From JAWPMV01 sp039819665 (GTDB lineage Bacteria > Bacteroidota > Bacteroidia > J057), in the NCBI GenBank assembly GCA_039819665.1, contig JBCBRM010000022.1, positions 62,001-126,000 of the forward strand: DNA of 64,000 bases. The letters run 5' to 3'. The notes beneath the pieces were generated by a model, which made no database searches, had not been told where the DNA came from, and saw nothing but the letters and a program-made list of their open reading frames with translations. Shown here piece after piece: positions 1 through 8,730 of this stretch. The first letter of the stretch is position 1, and each line of letters begins with the position of its first letter. Both the position numbers and the translations under genes were made by a program.

Positions 1-551
1 TAGGCTTACTCTTTTTTGGGTTCAGATTTAAAAAGAGACAAAACTATGGGGTCTTTGTCGGATTTGTGGGAGCCCTGATCCTACTGCTCATGGGTGGGGG
101 AGAAGTAAATGTAGAAGACCATATCTTTTATTCCCTACTGGTCATTTTTGCTACCGTTCTTTATGGCCTTAGTACCAATATCACCAAAAGATATCTTCAG
201 GATGTTTCACCCATCTATGCTTCCGGCTTTGCCCTGGTTTTTGTATCCATTCCCTACTGGATTTATTTGCTGGCTTTCTCTGATATATATAGCGTTTTCC
301 AGACCAGTGAATACGCCTGGGCCTCTTTGGGCTATATATCCATCCTGGCAGCACTTGGTACCTCCCTTGCTCTGGTCCTCTTCTATTACCTTGTACAGCA
401 AACGAGCACCATCTTTTCCGCCTCCGTGACCTATATCATTCCTATCGTAGCTTTAGGCTGGGGTTTGTTAGATGGAGAAACAATTAGCCCTTGGGAATTA
501 TTTGGGATGTTCGTAATTATGCTTGGGGTCTATTTGATCAATTCAAAATAA
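1..551 (+). CDS. EamA/DMT-family transporter, C-terminal part (5' truncated by window edge)
   Basis: The reading frame is open from the window edge (first full codon at base 3), so the true start lies upstream; a GTG near base 66 is an internal Val codon. About 182 residues are visible. They form a run of hydrophobic helices separated by short polar turns, including a Gly-rich LLLMGGG turn, an ITKRYL loop after a helix and a terminal GVYLIN segment, the layout of the second half of a ten-helix EamA transporter of the drug/metabolite superfamily. Such proteins export small metabolites or amino acids across the inner membrane; the substrate cannot be read here. Family assignment rests on hydropathy pattern and typical spacing rather than a unique motif. 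Confidence 0.72.
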   Translation, partial: GLLFFGFRFKKRQNYGVFVGFVGALILLLMGGGEVNVEDHIFYSLLVIFATVLYGLSTNITKRYLQDVSPIYASGFALVFVSIPYWIYLLAFSDIYSVFQTSEYAWASLGYISILAALGTSLALVLFYYLVQQTSTIFSASVTYIIPIVALGWGLLDGETISPWELFGMFVIMLGVYLINSK

Positions 552-583
552 TACTAAGGCCTCTTTTCAGACGTTTTTAGCTC

Positions 584-1519
584 ATGGATATGCAAAGATT
601 TCTCTTAGCCTTTCTCCTCATTTTTGGAGCTTGCCAACTCTCTGCTCAAAATGGTAGATATGCTTCCCTGGAAGACTTTCCAGAAGTGAAAAGTTCGACC
701 TTGCTGGTAGTTTTGTATGAAGATGATGACACCTACAATGATAAGATCAAGGAGATCGTCGAATCCCATTGGACTTTTACTCCTTATCAATTTGTGGATA
801 CCGCCGAGCTCTATGAAATTTCCAAAAACAAAGGGGATCAGGAATATTCCATGCTTGTCCGAAATAATTCTTTTCGCCTCGTAAGGAGAGTAAATGGATC
901 TGACAAAATCCAGAGCAACCATTTGGCCCTTTATCTGATGGATACAGGCTCAGATATGAGAAACTATACCGGTAAAGACGCACTTACACAATTTCAGATG
1001 AAAGATGTGCGCAACACTTTGGAGTATTTCCACAAATTGCCTGCTTTGATTAAATATATGCAGCTTTATCTCAAGCATGTAGAAGAAAAAAGTCCTACGG
1101 AGGATACTCATGGAAAGCTCTTACGCGACTTTAATTCCCAAAACACTCAAAAGCTTAAGGATTACACTTTGCTAATTGATAAAGAAGAACTGGGAGACTT
1201 AATGAACCCAGAAGAGATAGCAGAAATCTACGGTCATAAGGTTGAGGTGGTAGAAGCTGCTGTCATCCTTGCTGCCGTGCATAATGAAGAAGAACAAAAA
1301 GCATTTTTGCATTTAGATCCCCGCATCAAGCAAATAACCATTTTAGATGCCGCAAATGGAGAAGTGCTTTACCTTCAGCGAACGGACACGACAGGAGAAC
1401 TAAACAAAGCTGATTTTAAAAAACTGGGAAGAGCCGCAATAGGGGATGTCGATAAGCCCAGTAAAAAACTTAAGGATCGAATTCGTCGTTTCAATCGCTC
1501 CAAAAAATCCGGCAAGTAG
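584..1519 (+). CDS. Secreted protein of unknown function
   Basis: Not recognised. The 311-residue product begins with a signal peptide (hydrophobic residues 5-20, cleavage likely after QLSAQ), so it is probably periplasmic or outer-membrane attached. The mature part mixes a beta-rich first third (a TLLVVLYE strand near residue 40, a MLVRNN..FRLVRR pair near 90) with a charged helical middle and a second alpha/beta block (residues 200-275, with TLLIDKEEL and EVVEAAVILAAV). The tail is very basic. The start 32 bases after the transporter suggests possible co-transcription. The repeated alpha/beta layout could be two thioredoxin-like domains, but no CxxC is present, so this is only a suggestion. 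Confidence 0.6.
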   Translation: MDMQRFLLAFLLIFGACQLSAQNGRYASLEDFPEVKSSTLLVVLYEDDDTYNDKIKEIVESHWTFTPYQFVDTAELYEISKNKGDQEYSMLVRNNSFRLVRRVNGSDKIQSNHLALYLMDTGSDMRNYTGKDALTQFQMKDVRNTLEYFHKLPALIKYMQLYLKHVEEKSPTEDTHGKLLRDFNSQNTQKLKDYTLLIDKEELGDLMNPEEIAEIYGHKVEVVEAAVILAAVHNEEEQKAFLHLDPRIKQITILDAANGEVLYLQRTDTTGELNKADFKKLGRAAIGDVDKPSKKLKDRIRRFNRSKKSGK

Positions 1520-1602
1520 TATGTAGGCCTCTCTTTTTATCAGGGCTTGAAATTTTTGGTATTTTTAGGCGAATCTGAAGCTAAACTTCCGTCTAGGTCC
1601 CT

Positions 1603-2688
1603 ATGGTAAATTGTGAACTGAGTTATCCGGATAAAATGCCTGCAGCTGAAATTCTTAGGCTGCCTCTCAACGGCAAACTAAACAGAAAATCTCAGGAAGG
1701 TAGCAGTGGAAAATTCTATTTTGGAGATAATTTCCCCATCCTTCAGCACTTATGTCTGGAACTCAAAGGAAAAGTAGATCTCATTTATATTGATCCTCCT
1801 TTTGGTACGGGCCAAACTTTTAGCAAAATTTCTGAGAAGAAAGCCTATGAGGACTGGAATCCGGATCATCATTTTCTGGAATTCATTCGTAGGCGCCTCT
1901 ATATTTTACGGGAGCTCCTATCAAATCAGGGAAGCCTCTACCTTCATATAGATAAAAAACTGGGCCACTACCTTAAAATCATCCTGGATGAGGTATTCGG
2001 AGCAGAAAATTTCCTCAATGACATTAGCCGCATCAAATGCAATCCCAAAAATTTTGCCCGTAAAGCATATGGGAATTTTTCGGATATGATTTTGGTGTAT
2101 GCTAGAGAAAGAGACCAGAATATCTGGAATGAGGTACGGGAGGTGCTAAATGAGGAAGAAGTCAAACAGCTTTTTCCTAAAAAGGACAAACAGAGAGGTG
2201 CCTACACGACTCATCCTTTACATGCTCCGGGCAAAACTCTGGATGGAGATACAGGTAAAAACTGGAAGGGCCTGAGCCCTCCTCCGGGCCGGCATTGGCG
2301 CTATGGGAGGAAGGTGCTGGACGAACTGGATGATGCAGGTCTCATAGAATGGTCAGATAATGGTAATCCTCGCAAAAAGGTGTTTGCAAGTGATCACAAA
2401 GGAAAAAAATTGCAAGATGTCTGGGAGTTTAAAGACAAAGGACTTTCTTATGTCAGCTACCCCACCGAAAAGAATGCCGAACTCCTCGAACGAATCATTG
2501 CTCAATCTTCTCATCCCAATAGTCTTATTCTCGACGCTTTTGCAGGTTCAGGAAGCACCCTCTTAGCTGCCGAAAAACTGGGCAGAAATTGGATAGGAAT
2601 AGACCAGTCTCCCGAGTCTTTAGAAACGATTCAAGAGAATTTTCAGAAAGCAAATATTCGTTGTGAATTTTGGGAGTGGAAATCCTAA
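1603..2688 (+). CDS. Orphan site-specific DNA methyltransferase (beta class, N4-cytosine/N6-adenine)
   Basis: S-adenosylmethionine-dependent amino-methyltransferase acting on DNA. Catalytic motif IV is DPPF at residues 64-67 in an LIYIDPPFGTG context, and the SAM-binding motif I, FAGSG, is at 313-317 followed by an acidic GIDQS strand. Motif IV before motif I defines the beta class, as in type III Mod and CcrM-like enzymes. The intervening 240 residues would hold target recognition. At 361 residues it is short for a type III Mod subunit (usually over 500), and no endonuclease gene lies beside it, so a solitary regulatory or protective methylase is more likely. It converges with the next gene and overlaps it by 4 bases. 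Recognition sequence unknown. Confidence 0.88.
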   Translation: MVNCELSYPDKMPAAEILRLPLNGKLNRKSQEGSSGKFYFGDNFPILQHLCLELKGKVDLIYIDPPFGTGQTFSKISEKKAYEDWNPDHHFLEFIRRRLYILRELLSNQGSLYLHIDKKLGHYLKIILDEVFGAENFLNDISRIKCNPKNFARKAYGNFSDMILVYARERDQNIWNEVREVLNEEEVKQLFPKKDKQRGAYTTHPLHAPGKTLDGDTGKNWKGLSPPPGRHWRYGRKVLDELDDAGLIEWSDNGNPRKKVFASDHKGKKLQDVWEFKDKGLSYVSYPTEKNAELLERIIAQSSHPNSLILDAFAGSGSTLLAAEKLGRNWIGIDQSPESLETIQENFQKANIRCEFWEWKS

Positions 2689-3047
2689 GATTCCATTTCC
2701 TCTAAGGCTATTTTGTCCTTCTTCTTCAAAGTTTTTACTACCTCTTCATAGGAGTGGTCAATGAGGGATTTGATCAAATCATAAGAAAGACCATCAACCA
2801 GCGATACAGAATTCCAGAGTTTTTTATTCATGTGCCAGCCAGGGCGAATCATACCGTCATACTGTTCTCGTAATTCCAATGCATATTCTGGTTCGCATTT
2901 TAGGTTAACAAACTCGGCATTATCAATTGAGACCAGGGCAAACATTTTCCCCATCACTTTGAATACCAGAGTCTGCTCCCCAAACGGAAAACCTTCTGTA
3001 ACCCCCTTTTTTATGATACAATGATTTCGAAGTGTTTCAACATCCAT
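2685..3047 (-). CDS. MmcQ/YjbR family protein (DUF419)
   Basis: The 120-residue product matches the small MmcQ/YjbR family, which adopts a CyaY-like alpha/beta fold with a suspected nucleic-acid-binding role. The family signature is visible: the N-terminal C-x-x-x-KG-x-TE-x-FPFG segment (residues 9-24), a central VFKV..KMFALV strand pair, the NLKC strand and the P-GWHMNK-WN-V segment near residues 90-100, then a helix beginning LSYDLIKSLIDHSYE. Length is exactly typical. The gene stands alone on the minus strand and its end overlaps the methyltransferase end by 4 bases. The molecular role of the family is not settled. Confidence 0.88.
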   Translation of the reverse strand: MDVETLRNHCIIKKGVTEGFPFGEQTLVFKVMGKMFALVSIDNAEFVNLKCEPEYALELREQYDGMIRPGWHMNKKLWNSVSLVDGLSYDLIKSLIDHSYEEVVKTLKKKDKIALEEMES

Positions 3048-3174
3048 GTGTGTTTGTAGCTTTGTTGTAAGGCTGACAAGTTACATATTTTTTTATTGGA
3101 GAAAGCGGAAAACATGATGTAATGAAGGGGAGTATTTTGAGTTTTATTTATTACGAATAGTCGTGATATTTGAA

Positions 3175-3375
3175 ATGTCAAATTTAATTAATCTTGCTCT
3201 GATGAAATCGAAAGTTGCCGCTATTACCTTTCTTTCTACTCTGTTTCTAGCCACCTTTTTGGGTATTGCCCAGATCAATGCTGCCAAAGAAAAATCCGAA
3301 TTACGTCAGCAGGCATTACAACAAGCCCAGCAGGAGTTACCCATTGAAGAACGGGTACCCTCAGCCTTACCTTAA
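3175..3375 (+). CDS. Small secreted or membrane-anchored protein, unknown
   Basis: A 66-residue frame with one hydrophobic segment (KVAAITFLSTLFLATFLGIAQ) followed by a short charged Gln-rich tail ending in VPSALP. It looks like either a signal peptide plus a roughly 35-residue mature peptide or a single-pass anchor. An internal ATG at 3202 gives a more classical signal peptide and may be the real start; a GTG at 3163 is also possible. A strong terminator follows 29 bases after the stop, which supports a transcribed gene. No family recognised. Confidence 0.5.
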   Translation: MSNLINLALMKSKVAAITFLSTLFLATFLGIAQINAAKEKSELRQQALQQAQQELPIEERVPSALP

Positions 3376-3403
3376 AACGGATTTAGTATATTTTTATTTT
3401 TAT

Positions 3404-3430
3404 CGCTCATCCTCCGGGATGAGCGTTTTT
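3404..3430 (+). terminator. Rho-independent terminator
   Basis: Perfect 9-bp stem CGCTCATCC/GGATGAGCG with a 4-base loop (TCCG), followed at once by five T. It lies after the small secreted-protein gene and before the acetyltransferase gene. Confidence 0.88.
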
Positions 3431-3459
3431 ATTTCAAGCGCTTTCCCTTAAATTCGAGT

Positions 3460-3906
3460 ATGTCAGTAATGTCCTATCAAATAGAAACAGCCGAAAATAA
3501 AGACTTGCCTCTTCTCGCGAAGCTATTGAAAAACCTTGATTTACCTTTTAAAGATCTTGGTGACAAGGTTCAGCTTTTTTATCGGAAAGGAGTCAGGGGT
3601 GTCCTCCTTGCTTGTGGAGGATTTGAACAATATGGAGATATTGGCCTGCTACGATCTGTTGCGATTCATCCTAAGAAACAAGGATTAGGAATCGGAAAGG
3701 AATGGGTTGAAGAACTGCTTGAAAAAGCTGAAGAATTGGGGATGAAAAATCTTTATCTGCTAACCACGACCGCAGAAGGCTTTTTCAAAAAAATGGGCTT
3801 CGAAAATCTGGATAGAGAAAGTGTACCACAAGCCATCAAAGAGAGTGAAGAATTCAGCAGCCTTTGTCCGAGCACAGCAGTTCTCATGCACAAAAGGCTT
3901 AGTTAA
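3460..3906 (+). CDS. arsN2: ArsN2-type GNAT N-acetyltransferase
   Basis: A 148-residue GNAT-fold acetyltransferase matching the ArsN2 branch annotated with arsenic resistance. Motif A, LLRSVAIHPKKQGLGIGK (residues 64-81), carries the Q-x-x-G-x-G acetyl-CoA pyrophosphate loop. The ArsN2-specific stretch is also visible: LYLLTTTAEGFFKKMGF followed by VPQAIKESEEFSSLCP and a terminal AVLMHKRL strand. Known relatives sit in ars operons, but none of arsB, arsC or arsR is nearby, so the substrate here is open. The start could be the fourth-codon Met at 3469. Its end overlaps the convergent YhhN gene by 8 bases. Confidence 0.82.
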   Translation: MSVMSYQIETAENKDLPLLAKLLKNLDLPFKDLGDKVQLFYRKGVRGVLLACGGFEQYGDIGLLRSVAIHPKKQGLGIGKEWVEELLEKAEELGMKNLYLLTTTAEGFFKKMGFENLDRESVPQAIKESEEFSSLCPSTAVLMHKRLS

Positions 3907-4621
3907 CTTTCACCTTCAGCAATCCTCTTATAATCAGATATTGTGCGGAAATATATGTCAGCATGATCCAGAATCCAGAATAACTAAGTCCTACCATTTC
4001 ACTTCCAAAACGACTAATTGCAATCAGGCTATCTGAAAGAATAAATAAGGCAGCTCCGACAAATACCTCCCGAAAACTTTGGAGATTTACCTTTCCTTTA
4101 CGGCCTAAAGCAGATAGTCCCATTCCCATAATCACCAAAGCATAAACACAAACAGGTATCTGCATTTCGCCTAAATAGCTCCAAAGGCTATACACAAGTA
4201 AAATTCCATACAGAATGAGCAAGCCTCCCAAAGCCATAAAAATCACTTCTATTCTTCCCTTCTCCGCTTCGAAAGGTCCTTTTCGAAAGGTATAAATATA
4301 GGAAGCCTGGGCAAGCAGAAAGGAGCCTAGTCCAAGCAGAAAGTAAGAAGAGCCTGAAAAGAGCAGAAAAAAATCTCCAAAAAATGATGTGATCAGGGCA
4401 AGGATAACGGGAATCCTGTATTTTTTCTCCCATTGCCTACTTTCCAGAATAAAGTATCCGAGCAAAGCAGGCATCAAAAGGGATTTAGCTATAAAATGAA
4501 TAGTGTATGGAATCGCAGGAATTAGATTGCTTACCAATTCTAGTAGGGAAGCCAGAAAAAAGATCCCCAGAAATATCCTGCTCTTGCCTGTCGTAGTAGT
4601 TTGAATAGGTTTGGTAGTCAT
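3899..4621 (-). CDS. YhhN/TMEM86-family lysoplasmalogenase
   Basis: Integral membrane protein of 240 residues with about eight hydrophobic helices. Family members (TMEM86B, bacterial YhhN) hydrolyse the vinyl-ether bond of lysoplasmalogens. Two acidic intramembrane motifs of the family are present: TSFFGDFFLL near residue 100, and GAALFILSDSLIAISRF near residue 190, whose aspartates are the likely catalytic pair. The C-terminus ends in the usual YISAQYLIIRGL helix. The gene is monocistronic and convergent with the acetyltransferase. Family assignment is firm; activity on true plasmalogens in this organism is inferred. Confidence 0.85.
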   Translation of the reverse strand: MTTKPIQTTTTGKSRIFLGIFFLASLLELVSNLIPAIPYTIHFIAKSLLMPALLGYFILESRQWEKKYRIPVILALITSFFGDFFLLFSGSSYFLLGLGSFLLAQASYIYTFRKGPFEAEKGRIEVIFMALGGLLILYGILLVYSLWSYLGEMQIPVCVYALVIMGMGLSALGRKGKVNLQSFREVFVGAALFILSDSLIAISRFGSEMVGLSYSGFWIMLTYISAQYLIIRGLLKVKVN

Positions 4622-4879
4622 ATAAAAAAGCTGTCAAAAAAACAGATATATTCTGAAAGCAAGCTCAAAAATATAGGCAAAAAAGTGAAAGTTATTATCT
4701 TTTTCTATATATTATAAAAAATGCAATAACGGTATAGCAAGTACCTACTACTCAGGGGATCAGCTCGGTTTCCCCACCCATTCTTTATAGGTATTTCTCA
4801 TCAAATAATTGGTAGTCCATTCCGGATGTACCAGATATGCTTGCCTACCGTATTTCGAACTACTTAACACTCGCGCTAT

Positions 4880-7003
4880 ATGAAACAATACCAAAGTCAA
4901 AACATCAAAAATGTTGTCCTTGTTGGCAACTCGAAAGCCGGCAAAACTACCCTCGCCGAATGTATGATGTTTGAAGGAGGCGTAATAAACCGCCTGGGAT
5001 CCGTTGATGACAAAAACACAGTTTCTGATTACCATGAAATCGAAATGGAGAGAGGAAACTCGATCTATTCATCGATCATGCATACAGAATGGAGGGGAAC
5101 CAAGATCAATATTGTTGACACACCAGGTCTTGATGATTTTGCTGGTGAGCTTATTGGAGCACTTAGAGTAGCGGATACCGCTGTTTTGGTACTCAATGCT
5201 CAATATGGTGTAGAAGTTGGATCTGAAATCTCCTGGCGATATTTAAAGAAATATAGCAAGCCTACCATTTTTGTAGTAAATCAGTTGGACAATGGTAAAG
5301 CTGATTTCAACAATACCATCGAACAAGCAAAAGGACAATTTGGATCGGGAGTGGTTGTTATGCAATACCCATACAATGCAGGTGATGGATTTGACTCCAT
5401 CATAGATGTACTGAAAATGGTCATGTACAAATTCCCTGCAGATGGCGGCAAACCTGAAAAACTCCCTATCCCGGACGAAGAAAAAGCTCGTGCTGATGAA
5501 CTTCATAATACCCTTGTCGAAGCTGCGGCAGAGCATGATGAAGCCCTAATGGAGATGTATTTTGAAAAAGGAGAACTGGATGAGGACGAAATGCGACAAG
5601 GAATTCGAATCGGTATGTTAAATCGGGATATTTTCCCCGTTTTCTGTACCTCTGCCAAAAATAATATGGGAAGTGGCCGAATGATGGGCTTTATTGGAAA
5701 TGTAGCTCCATCTGCCGGAGATATTCATGATGAAGAAACCGAAGACGGGCAAAAAATTTCTGTAAATGATAGCGATACGACCCTATTCGTATTCAAAGCT
5801 TCCAATGAGAAGCATACCGGCTCCATGAGTTATTTCAAAGTATGCTCAGGAGAGGTCAAAAGTGGCACTGAATTTATAAACTCCAATACCGGGGCTAAAA
5901 ATAAACTCAACCAGCTCTATATCATTGATGGAAAAAACAGGCATTCTGTAGATGCACTTTCAGCTGGAGATATAGGCGCAACGGTTAAGCTGAAAGATAC
6001 AGGAGTAAACCATACGCTTCGAAATAAAGATGATGAAGTTAAAATCAAAGCGATTGAATTCCCCAACCCCAAAATCCGAACGGCTATTGAGCCTGAGAAA
6101 GGGGGTGAGGAAGAGAAGCTCGCTATGGCTCTTAATAAGCTCACAGAATCTGATCCTACCTTGATTGTAGAGTACTCAAAAGAGCTCAAGCAAACCATTC
6201 TGAGTGGACAAGGAGCTCTGCATCTCCAAATCGTAAAAGGATTGCTAGAAAATACTTTTGGCGTACCTACTACCTTTATTCAGCCCAGAATCTCCTATCG
6301 TGAAACCATCCAGAAATCTGCAGATGGCTACTACAAGCACAAAAAACAAAGTGGGGGCTCAGGTCAGTATGGAGAGGTTCATTTGAAAGTTCAGCCCTGG
6401 ACAGAGCATATGACTCATCCTTCTGATCTTAAAGTGAGGGGAGAAGATATGCATGAATTGCCCTGGGGCGGAAAGTTGCTTTTCTGCAACTGTATCGTAG
6501 GTGGGGTAATCGATGGAAGATTTATGCCTGCCATTCTTAAAGGCATCATGGAGACCATGGAAGAAGGCCCGATTACAGGTTCTTATGCGCAGGATGTAGC
6601 AATTTATGTCTATGATGGTAAGATGCATCCGGTAGATTCTAATGAAATCTCCTTTAAGATCGCTGGGAAAGGAGCATTTAAAGAAGCTTTCCTCCAGTGT
6701 GCACCAAAATTGCTGGAGCCCATTTACAGACTGGAAGTACTGGTTCCGGATGAATATATGGGAGAAGTCATGACGGACCTACAATCTCGCAGAGCTATTG
6801 TTGAAGGCTTTAATGCAGAGGGAAGAAATCAGAAGATAACGGCTCGGGTTCCCCTTGCAGAGCTTAACCGTTATTCGACGACCCTAAGCTCCATATCTCA
6901 AGGTAGAGCGACTTTCTCCCAGGAATACCTGGAGTATGCTCAGGTACCAGGAGATATCCAGCAGAAGCTTGCTCAGGAAAAGCAGGCGCTTGAAACAGTT
7001 TAA
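4880..7003 (+). CDS. fusA2: Elongation factor G paralogue (EF-G2 type)
   Basis: A full-length 707-residue EF-G-like translational GTPase: G domain (1-270), beta-barrel domain II (about 290-390), domain III, the domain IV core with GGSGQYGEV near residue 492, and a domain V ending in the TTLSSISQGRATFSQEY segment. It is not the housekeeping EF-G: the P-loop is GNSKAGKT (residues 16-23) rather than the usual AHVDAGKT, switch I reads ERGNSI instead of ERGITI, and switch II reads DTPGLDDF (80-87), so Leu replaces the catalytic His of DTPGHVDF. The base-recognition motif is NQLD (134-137). Bacteroidota are known to carry an EF-G2 paralogue, reported as GTPase-deficient in Bacteroides thetaiotaomicron. 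It stands alone, not in a str operon. Confidence 0.92.
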   Translation: MKQYQSQNIKNVVLVGNSKAGKTTLAECMMFEGGVINRLGSVDDKNTVSDYHEIEMERGNSIYSSIMHTEWRGTKINIVDTPGLDDFAGELIGALRVADTAVLVLNAQYGVEVGSEISWRYLKKYSKPTIFVVNQLDNGKADFNNTIEQAKGQFGSGVVVMQYPYNAGDGFDSIIDVLKMVMYKFPADGGKPEKLPIPDEEKARADELHNTLVEAAAEHDEALMEMYFEKGELDEDEMRQGIRIGMLNRDIFPVFCTSAKNNMGSGRMMGFIGNVAPSAGDIHDEETEDGQKISVNDSDTTLFVFKASNEKHTGSMSYFKVCSGEVKSGTEFINSNTGAKNKLNQLYIIDGKNRHSVDALSAGDIGATVKLKDTGVNHTLRNKDDEVKIKAIEFPNPKIRTAIEPEKGGEEEKLAMALNKLTESDPTLIVEYSKELKQTILSGQGALHLQIVKGLLENTFGVPTTFIQPRISYRETIQKSADGYYKHKKQSGGSGQYGEVHLKVQPWTEHMTHPSDLKVRGEDMHELPWGGKLLFCNCIVGGVIDGRFMPAILKGIMETMEEGPITGSYAQDVAIYVYDGKMHPVDSNEISFKIAGKGAFKEAFLQCAPKLLEPIYRLEVLVPDEYMGEVMTDLQSRRAIVEGFNAEGRNQKITARVPLAELNRYSTTLSSISQGRATFSQEYLEYAQVPGDIQQKLAQEKQALETV

Positions 7004-7082
7004 GATAAAGAGGTGGCTATTTATAGGCGAAAGTAATGGTCTATAAATGACCCATATATTCTGTATTTAAAAACAACCCAAA

Positions 7083-8534
7083 TCAGGAGGCCGGATATGA
7101 TTCTGGCCTTTTTTTGCTTCGGAGCTTGGCCTTCTCCTCTAGCCATTTTGCCTTATTGAGGGGGCGAGTCTGTTGGATCAATTTCAATACCTGCTCATGT
7201 TCGTATGGAGTGTAGGCAAGTACCAGTTTTCGGAAGAGGCGAAAGCCATTTCCCATTCCAACTTTAAATTGCTGAGGAATATTCTGATTGCGAACGAAAC
7301 GGGCCAGGGTCTGAATTTGTCGTGCAATCCAGTCTGGATCTTCGTATTCAATTTCATATTGAGCCTGTAGCAAATGAATACGTGCATCGATTTCGTCAAA
7401 TACATTGGAAAATTTCTGCCCTGCCAAACAAGAAATCACCTCCTTAAATGCTCCTTTTGCAAAATAATACCTTCCCAAATTGAAGCGGTAACATTCCTCC
7501 TGCCGATTTTCTGGCAATAGCTCTTTCAGTGTCTCCAGATAATTCAGTGCTTTATCAAACTTTTTTACTTTGAGGCAAATCGTCAAAAGATTTTTATAAA
7601 TCACCTCGGGAAGATTATTGTCGATAAAGAAGAGGCGAGAGCTGATTCCCCATTCAAATAAAGAGAATAATTCAATCGCCGTTTCCTCTTCACCCAATTG
7701 ATTGAGCTTTCGGATGTTTGCATTGATCAGAGAAGTAAGGAAATTACTTAACTCCTCCTGTGTCCACTGATCATCCGTTTTTCGAATGCGCCCCAATAAA
7801 ATTCCCACCCCCTGCTTATCCTTTCCACTCAGCAAACGATATACCTGCACATACACCTGTATTCGATCATTTGATTGCCAGTACGTATCCTGCCTAAGTT
7901 TTTCCAAAAGCTCATCCAACAAGAGTTCCTGAGCCTGGATTTTTTCTCGGCTTTTCCTATTTATTTTTCCCAGAGCCAATTCCAGTTTTTCTTCTGCCCA
8001 CCAGCTGTCAAAACTATTCATCATCTGCCCGTACTGGTTTGGGAAAAGTTTTTCTTTTTGAAGATCACTGCGAACATATTTGCTGAGATACCTTTGTATC
8101 TCAAGCTCCAGTTCAAAGCAATAGCGAAAATAGGCGGCATCCTTTCCTTTCACCCCATTTAAACTTCTTTTTATTTTTCGACTGGTTTTGAGGAATAATT
8201 CAGATGCTTCACGCTGATTCAACTCCCTGAGCAAAGCAAGCTCAAGACCTCTTCGATCGGATTTAATATTTTGGTAGGCTAGAAAAGATTCCAGTTGACT
8301 GCAAAGGTCTCTGCAGAGTTTCCGCATACGAGCATCATCATATGGATCAGATAAGTATAATGCCTCCCAGACTTCCTGCACATTTGGTGCGGAAGGCTGA
8401 TTTAATAAACAGGCATAGAGCTTTTGAACGTATTGTTGCTTATCCCCGTATTCCAGCAACAACCATTTTTGAAAGTCTAGTTTTTCGGTACTCCTGAGCA
8501 AGCTGAATAACTTCCAGACTTTTCTTTCCCGCAT
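7083..8534 (-). CDS. Helical-repeat protein of unknown function
   Basis: Unrecognised 483-residue cytoplasmic protein without signal peptide or membrane segment. It is almost wholly predicted helical: the first 60 residues resemble a small conserved N-terminal domain (LFSLLRSTEKLDFQKWLLL), and the C-terminal half shows TPR-like helix pairs (KKFDKALNYLETLKEL, YYFAKGAFKEVISCL at about residues 325-370). The tail is rich in Lys and Arg (KAKLRSKKR). Similar all-helical proteins of this size are scattered through Bacteroidota as conserved hypotheticals. A scaffold role would be a guess. The gene converges with fusA2 across an 79-base gap. Confidence 0.65.
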   Translation of the reverse strand: MRERKVWKLFSLLRSTEKLDFQKWLLLEYGDKQQYVQKLYACLLNQPSAPNVQEVWEALYLSDPYDDARMRKLCRDLCSQLESFLAYQNIKSDRRGLELALLRELNQREASELFLKTSRKIKRSLNGVKGKDAAYFRYCFELELEIQRYLSKYVRSDLQKEKLFPNQYGQMMNSFDSWWAEEKLELALGKINRKSREKIQAQELLLDELLEKLRQDTYWQSNDRIQVYVQVYRLLSGKDKQGVGILLGRIRKTDDQWTQEELSNFLTSLINANIRKLNQLGEEETAIELFSLFEWGISSRLFFIDNNLPEVIYKNLLTICLKVKKFDKALNYLETLKELLPENRQEECYRFNLGRYYFAKGAFKEVISCLAGQKFSNVFDEIDARIHLLQAQYEIEYEDPDWIARQIQTLARFVRNQNIPQQFKVGMGNGFRLFRKLVLAYTPYEHEQVLKLIQQTRPLNKAKWLEEKAKLRSKKRPESYPAS

Positions 8535-8676
8535 TACCTATACAATATGGCATCTATCGCGCTAATTTTGAATCCTATTTTCGTCAAACTTCTTCATTTT
8601 CTTACATGCAGGATATTTGCTTTGTTTGACTATAGGGAAATTTTAATTACATGAACTATCTAATTTTCGGGCATAG

Positions 8677-8702
8677 AAAAAGGGCAACTAAACTAGCTGC
8701 CC
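8677..8702 (-). terminator. Rho-independent terminator for the 158-residue gene
   Basis: Read on the minus strand: GGGCA/TGCCC stem plus an inner 2-bp pair across one mismatch, followed by five T (AAAAA on the plus strand at 8677-8681). It lies about 30 bases past the stop codon at 8731. Confidence 0.7.
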
Positions 8703-8730
8703 ATATTTGTTTTCATTTCATACGACGAGT

